Shown piece by piece: positions 52,593 through 62,266 of a DNA stretch of 64,000 nucleotides. The notes below the pieces were generated by a model. The model was not told the DNA's origin, did not search any database, and saw only the letters and a list, made by a program, of their open reading frames with translations. A program made the position numbers and the translations under genes. The stretch spans positions 1-64,000 of the forward strand of contig NZ_LDJX01000001.1 of assembly GCF_001306415.1 (NCBI RefSeq), in the 5' to 3' direction. Source of the stretch: Croceitalea dokdonensis DOKDO 023 (GTDB lineage Bacteria; Bacteroidota; Bacteroidia; Flavobacteriales; Flavobacteriaceae). Every line of letters begins with the position of its first letter. The stretch's first letter is position 1.

Positions 52593-54212
52593 TTAGAGTT
52601 GCTTTGTCTCTATATAAAAATCCCTAACGATTTTTAAATCCCCACCTTTTAATTTTAGGGTCTGCCAGGAAGCCTTTGGGCTAACCCAATGTGGTTTTCC
52701 GTCCAAAGCCACCTTAACGGGTATCTCAAAACCCTCTACTGTATTGGTGTACCTATACCTTAATTTTCTACCATCATAAGAAAACTCTAAAACAGGGATC
52801 TTGGTGGTTCTTAGGTATTGCTCAAAGAATGCGGTAAGGTTGATACCGGTTTCCTTGGATAGAAAATCCTCTATTTGTTTTGTTGTAACGGTTTGGTGGT
52901 AAAACGTGGTATTCATGTTCCTTAAAATCATTCGCCACTTTTCATCATCGTCAACTAATTGTCTAAGGGTATGCAAAATGTTAGCGCCTTTATAGTACAT
53001 ATCACTGCTACCTCTTTTGTTTAGATTGTAGCGGCCAATAATAGGTTTGTCATTCTGGATTCTTTTTCTGGTACCAATGACGTAATCTGCCGAGGCTTCT
53101 TTGCCAAAGTGGTAGTCTAGGTACAAATTTTCAGAATAAGCGGTAAAGCCCTCATGTACCCACATATCTGCAATATCTTTATAGGTAATGCTGTTGGCAA
53201 ACCACTCATGGCCGGCTTCGTGGATAATGATAAAATCGAATTTAAGACCCCACCCAGATTCAGACAAATCCGTTCCTCGATAACCGTTTTCATAGCCATT
53301 GCCATAAGTGACAGAACTTTGGTGCTCCATTCCTAAGTAAGGCACTTCCACCAGTTTAAATCCATCCTCATAAAAAGGGTAGGGGCCAAACCAATGTTCA
53401 AAGGCCTCCATCATTTTGGCGGTTTGTTTAAACTGCTGTTTGGCCTTGTCCAAATTTTCCGGCAGCACATAATAGTCCAAGTCCAACTCACCTTTCTCCC
53501 CTTGGTATTTTTCCCCAAAATGGACATAATTCCCAATATTTACGTTAACCCCATAATTGTTGATGGGATTTTGAACAAACCAATGGTAGGTTTTGGTAGT
53601 ACTGTCCTCTTCAACCGAACGAAGTCGCCCGTTGGAAACATTCATTAAATCCTTTGGTACTTTTACGCTTATGGCCATGCTATCCACCTCATCGTACATA
53701 TGGTCTTTGTTGGGCCACCATACACTGGCTCCCAACCCTTGACAGGAAGTGGCCACAAAATGGTTGCCCAAACTATCTTTTTTCCAAGAAAACCCGCCAT
53801 CCCATGGGGCTCTTATGGCTTCTTTTGGGTTGCCGGAATAATAAACCGTTAATTCATTAAAGTCCCCAGGGATTTGTTCATCCTCAAGTAATACCAAATG
53901 AACGTTATTGCTACTTTTAAATGAAAGTTCTTTACCTGAGCTAATGATACTGTCTATCATCATGGGCGGTTGCAGATCAATCTGCATTACGGTATTGGGC
54001 TGCAGCACTTTGTAGCGTATGGTGTTACTGCCCGAAATGTACTTTTTATCTGGTTGCACCTCAATATCAAGATGGTAGAAGTTTACATCCCACCATTGGC
54101 GCTCAGGGGTTATGCTGCCCCGTAAAAAGTCGTCTTTGGTATAACTTAAGTCTTCTTGCGCAAAGGCAAATAGCCCTACAAGGCTTACAAGTACTAGGCA
54201 ACAGTTTCTCAT
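52593..54212 (-). CDS. M1-family aminopeptidase, secreted
   Basis: A 539-aa exported zinc peptidase (signal LVLVSLVGLFAFAQ). The gluzincin motif is HEAGHEWF with H331, E332, H335 and E354 (WVHEGFTAYSE); the substrate-recognition motif is the variant GMEHQSS near 294. Length is short for M1, lacking the ERAP-type C-terminal helical bundle, as common in Bacteroidota. It should remove N-terminal residues in the periplasm. It lies in a minus-strand operon after the M28 peptidase (22 bp). Confidence 0.94.
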   Translation of the reverse strand: MRNCCLVLVSLVGLFAFAQEDLSYTKDDFLRGSITPERQWWDVNFYHLDIEVQPDKKYISGSNTIRYKVLQPNTVMQIDLQPPMMIDSIISSGKELSFKSSNNVHLVLLEDEQIPGDFNELTVYYSGNPKEAIRAPWDGGFSWKKDSLGNHFVATSCQGLGASVWWPNKDHMYDEVDSMAISVKVPKDLMNVSNGRLRSVEEDSTTKTYHWFVQNPINNYGVNVNIGNYVHFGEKYQGEKGELDLDYYVLPENLDKAKQQFKQTAKMMEAFEHWFGPYPFYEDGFKLVEVPYLGMEHQSSVTYGNGYENGYRGTDLSESGWGLKFDFIIIHEAGHEWFANSITYKDIADMWVHEGFTAYSENLYLDYHFGKEASADYVIGTRKRIQNDKPIIGRYNLNKRGSSDMYYKGANILHTLRQLVDDDEKWRMILRNMNTTFYHQTVTTKQIEDFLSKETGINLTAFFEQYLRTTKIPVLEFSYDGRKLRYRYTNTVEGFEIPVKVALDGKPHWVSPKASWQTLKLKGGDLKIVRDFYIETKQL

Positions 54213-54234
54213 AAAATGGTTTTACATCAGTTAA

Positions 54235-55566
54235 TTATCTGAATATGGCATTTGGAAAAGTGACCGGACTTTCATGGCCATTGGCACCTACTGCCGCAAT
54301 GCCAAAAAAATAATTATCAATCACTATACCCTCTAACGTATAATAGTCGACTTTTCTTACAAATTTAAAATTATCCCATGTAGGTGACGTGGTATCACGC
54401 CAATAAATTTTATAACCTACAGCGCCATCTACCATACTCCATTTAAATTTGGCCGCAGGTTCCACGATACCTCCAATTTCCACTTTTTTTGGAGCTGGAG
54501 GTGCCCAGGCAATGGAAGCAAGCGTAATTGCATTGACAGCAGTGAGCTTTTTGGCATATTCAAAATTTACATGTTCTAAGACGTCACCGTAAGCGATACC
54601 GTTCTCTACCCTAATATCTTGATGCTGTTGGGTATAGTTTTCGTGGGATTCCATTATCCTTACCCCTGCATAGCCCGCATCATTAAAAGGCCGGTGGTGG
54701 CCACCCCTCCCAAAACGGTCCAGACGGTAAATAAGGGTGGGGTTCATTTCTGGCATGTATGTTTTGGTGGTTTTGTGCACATAGCGCGCCAATTGCCTGG
54801 AAATGCCATCAACCTCACCGCCATAAAAACGTCTTGCATTACGTTCTTTTTCCGTTTCGGTAGGAGGAACAGGTTCGGAAAAAATCCTAAAATCCCTGTT
54901 GCTCACTACCCCATCAACCCCGCTAATGTTTCCAATCATATCATTGTTTAAAATCCCAACAATATCCCAATCATTTTTCTTGGCATAGGCCGCTAAACCC
55001 TTTCCGCCAAATAAACCCTGCTCCTCACCAGAAAGCCCAACAAAAACAATACTGCTATCAAAGTCATAATTAGAAAGCACCCTTGCAGCTTCAATGGTGC
55101 CCGCCATACCACTGGCGTTGTCATTGGCACCAGGCGAGTCCGAGGTGTAGTTATTGGGGTCGCTAACCCGGGAGTCTATATCACCACTCATTATGATGTA
55201 CCTATTGGGGTATTTGGAACCGCGTTTAATAGCCACTACATTAACCACGTAAACATCTTTTACGATACGGTTGTTGGTCCCCTTTTTAACGAGGTCTTTT
55301 TGGTAAAAGACCTCAAGACAACCATTACAGTTCGCCGAAATTTCATCGAACTCCTCTTTTATCCATCTCCGGGCAGCACCTATGCCCCTAGTCTGGGAAA
55401 TGGTATCGCTTAGGGTATGCCTAGTGCCAAAATTGGCCAGGGTGGTAATGTCCTTTTCTATCCGTTCAGCGGAAACTGCCTCAATAATGTCATAAATACG
55501 TTGATCGGTTTGTGATTGTAAGGAAAACCCCAAACATAGGAATAGGGCAACAAATAGATTTTTCAT
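54235..55566 (-). CDS. M28-family peptidase with C-terminal fibronectin-like domain
   Basis: A 443-aa exported peptidase (signal NLFVALFLCLGFSLQSQ). M28 motifs: GDIDSRVSDP, where the usual first zinc ligand His of GHxDS is Asp; GANDNASGMAGTIEAARVL; LSGEEQGLFGGKGLA with catalytic Glu; ILNNDMIGN; and the last His in IMESHENY. After about 350 a fibronectin-III-like domain follows (FKWSMVDGAVGYKIYWRD). It probably degrades peptides outside the cytoplasm. Four-base overlap with the TMEM175 gene. Confidence 0.92.
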   Translation of the reverse strand: MKNLFVALFLCLGFSLQSQTDQRIYDIIEAVSAERIEKDITTLANFGTRHTLSDTISQTRGIGAARRWIKEEFDEISANCNGCLEVFYQKDLVKKGTNNRIVKDVYVVNVVAIKRGSKYPNRYIIMSGDIDSRVSDPNNYTSDSPGANDNASGMAGTIEAARVLSNYDFDSSIVFVGLSGEEQGLFGGKGLAAYAKKNDWDIVGILNNDMIGNISGVDGVVSNRDFRIFSEPVPPTETEKERNARRFYGGEVDGISRQLARYVHKTTKTYMPEMNPTLIYRLDRFGRGGHHRPFNDAGYAGVRIMESHENYTQQHQDIRVENGIAYGDVLEHVNFEYAKKLTAVNAITLASIAWAPPAPKKVEIGGIVEPAAKFKWSMVDGAVGYKIYWRDTTSPTWDNFKFVRKVDYYTLEGIVIDNYFFGIAAVGANGHESPVTFPNAIFR

Positions 55567-56189
55567 AATTGGTGTTCTTGATTTTTATAGTAAAAATAGC
55601 TGTGAAGTGCACAAAAAGGGCCTAGGAGTGCATAAACAAAACCCGGCATGCCAAAGCGTATGCCAATTTCCGCAGAAGCCAATACGATGGACAACAAACC
55701 TACGACGACGAAAATTAAAAAGTGCCTAAAATAAAAGTGAAGGATGTACTTTTCCTTTGGTTTTTTGGACTTTGTTGTTGCACGATAGTACATTAGGGCA
55801 AAACACAGAAAAATTAGCATAAAGCCAATCCCGTACATTACAAAGAGCGAGGCAAGGTCCCCTGGCGTTTTCACACCTTCCCCCATCCAGGATTGCACCA
55901 AGGATTTTAAGGGAAAAACGTAATAGAGGGTAACAAATAGCAAAATGGAATTAAGGGTAATGATCTTATTATCCATATAGTCCGTTCTTCGGAAAAAGTT
56001 GTAATGCACCCACCATAAGGCCACCAAGACAAAGAAACTGACAAAAAAGGCCAAAAATCCGGTGAGGTTGGCTTTGGAGAAACTCATCTCGCCACCCATG
56101 TCAAAATTAACCACCATCAAGGTTGCCGCAAAAGCAAACACACCGTCACTAAAAGCTTCAATCCTACTAATGTTATGAAGAAATTTCAC
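55563..56189 (-). CDS. TMEM175-family ion channel-like protein
   Basis: A 208-aa six-helix membrane protein with the family filter motif RIEAFSDGVFAFAATLMVVN in helix 1. Further helices: LTGFLAFFVSFFVLVALWWV, IITLNSILLFVTLYYVFPL, LFVMYGIGFMLIFLCFALMY and FLIFVVVGLLSIVLASAEIG. Bacterial TMEM175 proteins are tetrameric potassium-conducting channels. Its stop overlaps the M28 peptidase start (ATGA). Function here is inferred by family only. Confidence 0.92.
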   Translation of the reverse strand: MKFLHNISRIEAFSDGVFAFAATLMVVNFDMGGEMSFSKANLTGFLAFFVSFFVLVALWWVHYNFFRRTDYMDNKIITLNSILLFVTLYYVFPLKSLVQSWMGEGVKTPGDLASLFVMYGIGFMLIFLCFALMYYRATTKSKKPKEKYILHFYFRHFLIFVVVGLLSIVLASAEIGIRFGMPGFVYALLGPFCALHSYFYYKNQEHQL

Positions 56190-56198
56190 TTTGGGAAA

Positions 56199-57383
56199 TT
56201 ATCTAATAAAAGTGACTTTGGCAATTTTACCGTTCTCAACTTCATAAATGGCCACTGCGGTGAAAGATTTTCCGTTGGCGGTTACCAGCTCATGGTCTAT
56301 AACGGTGTTGCCCTCTACGATACGGTTTTTTAGTTCACAGTGCAAATCGGGAGTTGTTTCAAAAAACGATTCATACTGTTTTCTCAAATACCCCTTTCCC
56401 GTCCCTCTAAGGTGCTCTGGATAGGTATACAGTTCCACGTTTTCGCTAAAGGCATCCAAAAAACCGTCAATATTTCTAGCATTATACGCATCTAATTGCT
56501 GTTGTACTATGGTCCTGGGCGACACCTCAGAAACAAAGGCCAGCCGTGTACCGGATTTGTTGATGGCAATTCTACTAATGTGATGGATTTCTTCCTGTTC
56601 AAAAAAGATGACTTGTTCCCATCCGTTATTTTCTTTTACGTTTTGGATGGCCAGACCCTTTCCGGTCCCCGTAATCAGTATTTCAGGTCCTAACCAGCAA
56701 ATATCCTCATTATTATTGTAGGTATTTGCCACTTTAAAGGTGTTTAGGGAGGTCATGTTTAAGGAATCAATACTCCATTGGTCTTTAGTTTTGTTGATGT
56801 AGCTTATCGCATCCGAACCTGGTATGTGATGCAAGGATCTCCCTACATCGGTGGCCACTGTCTTAAAGGAAGCATCCTTTAGGTCTACCAGCAATAAATC
56901 CATCCTATTTTCCTTTAGCACAGTGCAGACCAGCTCTTGGTCATTTACCCAAACGTGGTACCCTATTTTAAGGTCAGTGATCATTTCTTTTGCAAGCCCC
57001 GTAGATATATCATAGCGATAAAGGCGTTGCAGCCCATCCAAGTCTAGGCGAATGGCAGCTATTTCATTTTTGTCAGGGATTTTTAAAGGTGAATATTCGC
57101 TTCCAGTGGGAGTATCGGTAATCCAGGTTTTGGCACCGCCCTGGGTTATATGGAATTTTAGGATATCGGTCTGGTTGTCCCTTGTGGAAGAAAAAATGAT
57201 GGTATCATCATCTATAAAAGAGGGTTGATTGTCATACCCTTCATTGTTGGAGATATTTTTTGGGTTGGTGAGCGTGATACTGGATGTTGTGTTGGTTAGA
57301 TCAAATAGGTAAATTTCTGTATCTGCTTGCGCATATACTAGGGCCGTTGTGGTCAACCAAAAAAAAGCTACGTATTTTTTCAT
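56199..57383 (-). CDS. TolB/PD40-propeller protein with SnoaL-like domain
   Basis: A 394-aa exported protein (signal VAFFWLTTTALVYAQ). Residues 20-285 are a WD40-like PD40 propeller (NNEGYDNQPSFIDDDTIIFS, GSEYSPLKIPDKNEIAAIRL, INKSGTRLAFVSEVS). Residues about 290-394 are a SnoaL/NTF2-like domain (QQLDAYNARNIDGFLDAFSE, VELYTYPEHLRGTGKGYLRK, GKSFTAVAIYEVENGKIAKV). Such fusions occur in Bacteroidota, role unknown. The NTF2 domain often binds small hydrophobic ligands. It is upstream of TMEM175, ten bases away, in the same operon. Confidence 0.88.
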   Translation of the reverse strand: MKKYVAFFWLTTTALVYAQADTEIYLFDLTNTTSSITLTNPKNISNNEGYDNQPSFIDDDTIIFSSTRDNQTDILKFHITQGGAKTWITDTPTGSEYSPLKIPDKNEIAAIRLDLDGLQRLYRYDISTGLAKEMITDLKIGYHVWVNDQELVCTVLKENRMDLLLVDLKDASFKTVATDVGRSLHHIPGSDAISYINKTKDQWSIDSLNMTSLNTFKVANTYNNNEDICWLGPEILITGTGKGLAIQNVKENNGWEQVIFFEQEEIHHISRIAINKSGTRLAFVSEVSPRTIVQQQLDAYNARNIDGFLDAFSENVELYTYPEHLRGTGKGYLRKQYESFFETTPDLHCELKNRIVEGNTVIDHELVTANGKSFTAVAIYEVENGKIAKVTFIR

Positions 57384-57389
57384 CCTAAA

Positions 57390-58157
57390 TCATAATGGGG
57401 GAGGGGTTGTTGTAAATTGTTCAAAGGTTAAGGTGTGTGCATGGTAGGATTGCCAGTCATTGGTTAGAAACCTAAATCTGCCTATCATCACATCACCATT
57501 TGTTTCAAAATTGCTCCACGGCGCAATGGTATCTTTCCAATAGTCCGCACCAACGCCCATCATTACTTTAGGGGGTGCCGTGGTATTTTGCTCTCCACTG
57601 GAATCTAAAACCATTCTAGCTTCTAGGGAAACCCAAATTGCGTTAATGTCAGAGGGGTCAATGGTTGTTCTCCCGTTGTTGTCCCAGAAATGAAAATTAT
57701 ATCCTTCTTTTAAGGTTGCTGTAATACCATTATTTAAAGTTGTGAAAATTTGGGCGGGTACATTAACATCATCCTTAAAATCTTCTGAATAGTTGGCACC
57801 GCTTATGTTTGAAGTTTTTACCCACTTTATCCATTTACCGGTTCTTTTGCTTAAGTACCAAGCTTGTAAATTCTTAACCTGAAACCAGGCCTCATCTTCA
57901 AGAATGGTGTTTTTTTCTAGGTATACCTGTCCCCATGGGAGGAAAGCAGTCCATCCATCCGGAGGAAAATTTCCGTAGCCTATTCTAGGTCCTTGGTACC
58001 AGTCGTAGGAATCAGGCACACCTTTTGGGATTCCTTGGTGGTCTAGTTGCATATCGTTCATGAGCAACTGAAGGGCATCGGGAACTTCCTCGGTAGGACT
58101 ATCGTGAGCGCAGCTTGCGAGCAAGAAAAACAGTAGTATGGTCCCTGTTTTCGCCAC
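57390..58157 (-). CDS. Conserved hypothetical lipoprotein
   Basis: A 255-aa lipoprotein beginning with GTG at 58157 (signal LLFFLLASC, Cys16). The mature protein is tryptophan-rich and beta-like: RIGYGNFPPDGWTAFLPWGQ, AWFQVKNLQAWYLSKRTGKW, YNFHFWDNNGRTTIDPSDIN, VMMGVGADYWKDT, DVMIGRFRFLTNDWQSYHAH. The layout WxAFLPWGQVY with QVKNLxAWYLS resembles carbohydrate-binding secreted modules of Bacteroidota, but I do not recognise a named family. It starts one base after the otsAB stop, so it is part of the trehalose operon. Confidence 0.8.
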   Translation of the reverse strand: MAKTGTILLFFLLASCAHDSPTEEVPDALQLLMNDMQLDHQGIPKGVPDSYDWYQGPRIGYGNFPPDGWTAFLPWGQVYLEKNTILEDEAWFQVKNLQAWYLSKRTGKWIKWVKTSNISGANYSEDFKDDVNVPAQIFTTLNNGITATLKEGYNFHFWDNNGRTTIDPSDINAIWVSLEARMVLDSSGEQNTTAPPKVMMGVGADYWKDTIAPWSNFETNGDVMIGRFRFLTNDWQSYHAHTLTFEQFTTTPPPL

Positions 58158-58158
58158 C

Positions 58159-60369
58159 CTAGCTTTGTATAAATTGTTTCAACAATTCACGAACCTTTTT
58201 TGGCCCTTCCACATGGTATTTGGCCTGTGTTTTCTGAAGACCTACTTTTACCGTAATGGTTGAGTCTGGGAGTTCTTCAAACATAAATTCGTCCGTCCAG
58301 TCATCGCCAATGGCAAAAACAAAATCATAGTCCGCTTGGCTCAACATTCTAACGGAGGCACGCCCCTTATTTACGTTACTACTTTTAACTTCCATGACCT
58401 TATTACCGTTTAAAACGCTAATATCATCATTGCCAATGAGGCTTCTCAGTACTGTATTTAGTTCCGTTGCACGCTTTTGGCCAAAATCCGGGTCGGTGTT
58501 CCTGTAATGCCATGCCAGTGAATAATTTTTTTCCTCAATAAAAGAACCCGGAGTCCTGTCCACAAAGGATTCCAGTACTGGCCTAATTTTCTCCATCCAA
58601 TCCCCCTTTACCTTTTCCAGCATTTTAAAATCTTCGCCTTTAGTGGAAATCCATACGCCATGTTCCACGATCATGTTGTATTTCCTGTCCAAAAACCATT
58701 TGCTAAAGGTTGTTTTGTCCCTTCCACTGATTAAGAAAACCGTAGTGTTTTCTTGGTGGTGCAATGCATCTAAAATCTCATAGAGTTCTTTATCCGGTGA
58801 GGCTTTTTGTGGGTCTTTGTGAAAACCTGTCAAGGTTCCGTCATAATCCAAAAATAAAAGTCGGTTTTTAGAAGAGTTGTATTTCGTGGTAATCCAATCT
58901 AAAATGGTACCGGTCATTTTTTCGGACACAAAGGTGCCCACTGCTTTTCGCTGGCTTTTGAGCGAATTCATAAATTCATTGGCCCACACTTCTACGTTAT
59001 AGCGTTGCAAGCGTTTTTGCAAGAACATATTACGGGCCATCTGCTCTTCTTTGGGCATGGTGATGGCCTGTTTTAAGGTATCGGCTTGCTCTTCAAAATT
59101 GTTTGGGTTGATTAAAAGTGCTTCGTTCATTTCATTGGCGGATCCTGCCATTTCACTTAAGATAAGCACCCCGGTTTTGTCCGTTCTGGTGGCTATGTAT
59201 TCCTTGGCAACAAGGTTCATCCCATCCCGTAGGGGGGTGAGCCATGCAATATCGCTGGAAGTGTAAAGATCAATGAGGTTTTCAAAAGGCAAGGACCGAT
59301 AAAAGTACCATATTGGGGTCCAATTAACGGTGGAAAGCTCACCATTGATACGGCCAACCAATTCGTCTATTTCCCTTTTTAGTAGTTGGTATTGGGGTAC
59401 ATTGGACCGTGAAGGTACGGCCAAAATGATAAGGCGTACCTTTTCCTTATATTCCGGATATTTATTTAAAAAGTATTCAAAGGCATTAATACGCTTTGCG
59501 ATGCCCTTGCTGTAGTCCAAACGGTCTATGGAAACAATCAACTTTGTTCCCGGTGCGGACCGCTTATGTTCATCCAATTTTTTTTGCAGATCGCTTCTAT
59601 GCTTTCCTTGGAGCGCAATACTTTTTTTAGCCGCCTCACTAAATTTATGGTAATCAATTCCCATGGGGAAGGAGTCTACCTTAATCACCCGGTCTTCTAG
59701 ATAGATATCATTAAAGCTCACGTCCAAACCTAAAAGCCTACGGACAGAACTCAGGAAATGACGTTCGTAATCATAGGTATGAAAACCAATCAGATCGGCC
59801 CCCAAAAGGCCTCTAAGAATATGTTCCCGCCAAGGCAACGTTCTAAATATTTCATAAGAAGGAAACGGAATATGTAGAAAAAAGCCAATGGTGGCATTTG
59901 GTCTCTTTGCTTTGACCATTTCTGGAACCAGTAACAATTGGTAATCGTGGACCCAAATAATATCATCTTCATCCGCTGCCTCAATAATGGCATCGGCAAA
60001 TTTCTGGTTCACGGCCTTATAGCTTTCCCAAAAATCAAGTTCAAATTCTGAATACTCCAAAAAATAATGGAATAAGGGCCAAATGGTGCGGTTGCTAAAA
60101 CCAAAGTAGTATCCCTCAATATCGCTCTTGTTCAATCTTACCTTGGAACAATTGAGTTCCCTGAGGGCATGGTCTATTTGTGGTTCCAATATATTTGGAA
60201 TATCCTCATCCGTAAGCCCAGACCAACCAATCCACAGACTATCATCCCCGCTGTGAACGGATTTCATTCCCGTTGCCAAACCGCCCACACTTGGTATGGC
60301 GGAAAGTCCACCATCACTTATTTGCAATTGTACTGGTAATCTATTGGAAATAATGATAGTTTTACTCAT
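58159..60369 (-). CDS. otsAB: Bifunctional trehalose-6-phosphate synthase/phosphatase (OtsA-OtsB)
   Basis: A 736-aa fusion. Residues 1-470 are a GT20 trehalose-6-phosphate synthase: IIISNRLPVQLQ, GGLATGMKSV, IWVHDYQLLLVPEM, FFLHIPFPSYE, IGFHTYDYERHF, SIDRLDYSKGI, LRDGMNLVAKEY. Residues 490-736 are a HAD phosphatase with D508 and D510 (LLFLDYDGTLTGF), LISGRDKTTF, EVKSSNVNKGRA and FAIGDDWTDEFMF. It makes trehalose from UDP-glucose and glucose-6-phosphate, likely for osmotic or desiccation stress. Divergent from the GH15 gene, 97 bp away, and followed by the lipoprotein gene. Confidence 0.97.
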   Translation of the reverse strand: MSKTIIISNRLPVQLQISDGGLSAIPSVGGLATGMKSVHSGDDSLWIGWSGLTDEDIPNILEPQIDHALRELNCSKVRLNKSDIEGYYFGFSNRTIWPLFHYFLEYSEFELDFWESYKAVNQKFADAIIEAADEDDIIWVHDYQLLLVPEMVKAKRPNATIGFFLHIPFPSYEIFRTLPWREHILRGLLGADLIGFHTYDYERHFLSSVRRLLGLDVSFNDIYLEDRVIKVDSFPMGIDYHKFSEAAKKSIALQGKHRSDLQKKLDEHKRSAPGTKLIVSIDRLDYSKGIAKRINAFEYFLNKYPEYKEKVRLIILAVPSRSNVPQYQLLKREIDELVGRINGELSTVNWTPIWYFYRSLPFENLIDLYTSSDIAWLTPLRDGMNLVAKEYIATRTDKTGVLILSEMAGSANEMNEALLINPNNFEEQADTLKQAITMPKEEQMARNMFLQKRLQRYNVEVWANEFMNSLKSQRKAVGTFVSEKMTGTILDWITTKYNSSKNRLLFLDYDGTLTGFHKDPQKASPDKELYEILDALHHQENTTVFLISGRDKTTFSKWFLDRKYNMIVEHGVWISTKGEDFKMLEKVKGDWMEKIRPVLESFVDRTPGSFIEEKNYSLAWHYRNTDPDFGQKRATELNTVLRSLIGNDDISVLNGNKVMEVKSSNVNKGRASVRMLSQADYDFVFAIGDDWTDEFMFEELPDSTITVKVGLQKTQAKYHVEGPKKVRELLKQFIQS

Positions 60370-60466
60370 AAGTTGATTTTAAAGGCAAAATGAAATAAAT
60401 AAACGTTTTTTTCGATTTATAATTAAGAAAAATCTTACAAATAGATAAATAATCGATTCTTAGCAT

Positions 60467-62266
60467 ATGGATAACCTAAATTACGGATTAATTGGAAACT
60501 GTAGAAGCGCGGCCTTAATATCCAGAGACGGTTCCTTGGATTGGTGCTGTTTGCCCCAATTTGACTCCGCATCCGTTTTTGCCAAAATATTGGACCAAAA
60601 ACAAGGCGGCAGTTTTGAAATCATCACCAAATACAACTATGAAATTACCCAAAGCTACCGTGCCAATACGGCTATTTTGGTAACCCGATTTTCCGATGGC
60701 GAGAATATCTTTGAACTGCATGACTTTATGCCCCGTTACCATAAGCTGAGCGGCAAATACAACGCCCCTCCTGAAATTGTAAGATACATAAAATATATTT
60801 CAGGGGCCCCAAAGTTCAGCGTACAGTATAATCCTAGGCTGGAGTATGCCAAGGGCCAGACCAAACATCATGTAAAAAACAATTTTATTGTAAGTTTAAC
60901 CAGTAACGTACAGTACGATACCTTGTTTTTGTACACCTCTTTCAACAAAAACCATGTCATCCAAGGTGAGGAAATTACCCTAAGGGAAGATGGTTACTTT
61001 TTGGTCTGTTACCACGAAAAAATATTTAGGCCCAGCACGGAAAAAATAGCGCTGGAATTGGAGCGAACCAAAATTTACTGGTTGGATTGGGTAGATCGAA
61101 CCCCAACGTATAAAAAATTCAACGCAGAAATCATAAGGAGCGCCATTACCTTAAAAATGCTGACGTATGATAAGACGGGTGCCGTTTTGGCCGCACCTAC
61201 CACCTCCTTGCCAGAAACCATTGGTGAGGTTCGCAATTGGGATTATCGGTTCTGTTGGATTCGTGATGCCTCCATGGTCATCAAAGTTGTTTCTGAGCTG
61301 GGACACAAAAATTCTGCACGGCGATTTTTGCAGTTTATTATTGATTTGATGCCCGATAAGGATGAGAAGCTGCAAATCATGTACGGTATTAACAAAGAAA
61401 AGAAGCTTACGGAGAAAAGCCTGGACCATCTAGACGGATATAAGGGATCTAAACCTGTGCGTGTTGGAAATGCTGCCTATAAACAAAAGCAAAATGATAT
61501 CTACGGCATTTTGATGGATGTGATCTACGAGCAATTGAACAAGTTTAGCAACGATATTGAGAATGGGGAGGAACTTTGGAGCATTACAAAGGGAATTGTC
61601 TGGATCGTAAGCAAACACTGGCAAGAACCTGATAAGGGTATTTGGGAATTTAGGGGGGAGGACCGTCATTTCACCTTCTCAAAAGTGCTCTGTTGGGTGG
61701 CGATAGACAGGGCGATAAAAGTAGCCAAAATTTTTGGTAAACATAGGAAAATTGAACAATGGACGGCTATTGAACAAGCCATAAAGGATGATATCTACGC
61801 ACACGCTTGGAACCCAAGCGTAGACGCTTTTGTACAGTCTTATGGAAGCAAGGATTTGGATGCCTCGGTACTGCTGATGGAATCCTATGGGTTTATAGAA
61901 GCTCGCGATCCAAAGTTTGTAAGTACCGTAAAGGCCATAGAGAAAGACTTGAGCAATGATGGACTACTGTACCGTTACAAGAACGAAGACGATTTTGGCT
62001 TACCGTCATCATCCTTTACCATTTGCACCTTCTGGTTCATCAACGCCCTATTTAAAATTGGGGAAGAAGATAAGGCCCTTGCGCAATTTGAAAAACTCTT
62101 GGGCTATAGTAATCATTTAGGCCTATTTAGTGAAGATATTGATTTTAAGACTAAACGATTGTTGGGTAATTTCCCCCAAGCTTATTCCCATTTGGCCCTG
62201 ATTGAGTGTGCCATTAATTTTTCAAAAAAACATACCGAGGAGAAAATTTTGGAAACTATCAGTTAG
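60467..62266 (+). CDS. Glycoside hydrolase family 15 protein (trehalase/glucoamylase-like)
   Basis: A 599-aa cytoplasmic alpha-glycosidase. N-terminal beta domain (1-240): NLNYGLIGNCRSAALISRDG, SLDWCCLPQFDSASVF. The (alpha/alpha)6 catalytic domain has the family signature RNWDYRFCWIRDASMVIKVV, the active-site GLFSEDID near the C-terminus, and SFTICTFWFINALFKIGEED. In Flavobacteriia GH15 genes sit beside otsAB, so trehalose is a plausible substrate or product. The last 8 bases overlap the convergent decarboxylase gene. Confidence 0.92.
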   Translation: MDNLNYGLIGNCRSAALISRDGSLDWCCLPQFDSASVFAKILDQKQGGSFEIITKYNYEITQSYRANTAILVTRFSDGENIFELHDFMPRYHKLSGKYNAPPEIVRYIKYISGAPKFSVQYNPRLEYAKGQTKHHVKNNFIVSLTSNVQYDTLFLYTSFNKNHVIQGEEITLREDGYFLVCYHEKIFRPSTEKIALELERTKIYWLDWVDRTPTYKKFNAEIIRSAITLKMLTYDKTGAVLAAPTTSLPETIGEVRNWDYRFCWIRDASMVIKVVSELGHKNSARRFLQFIIDLMPDKDEKLQIMYGINKEKKLTEKSLDHLDGYKGSKPVRVGNAAYKQKQNDIYGILMDVIYEQLNKFSNDIENGEELWSITKGIVWIVSKHWQEPDKGIWEFRGEDRHFTFSKVLCWVAIDRAIKVAKIFGKHRKIEQWTAIEQAIKDDIYAHAWNPSVDAFVQSYGSKDLDASVLLMESYGFIEARDPKFVSTVKAIEKDLSNDGLLYRYKNEDDFGLPSSSFTICTFWFINALFKIGEEDKALAQFEKLLGYSNHLGLFSEDIDFKTKRLLGNFPQAYSHLALIECAINFSKKHTEEKILETIS

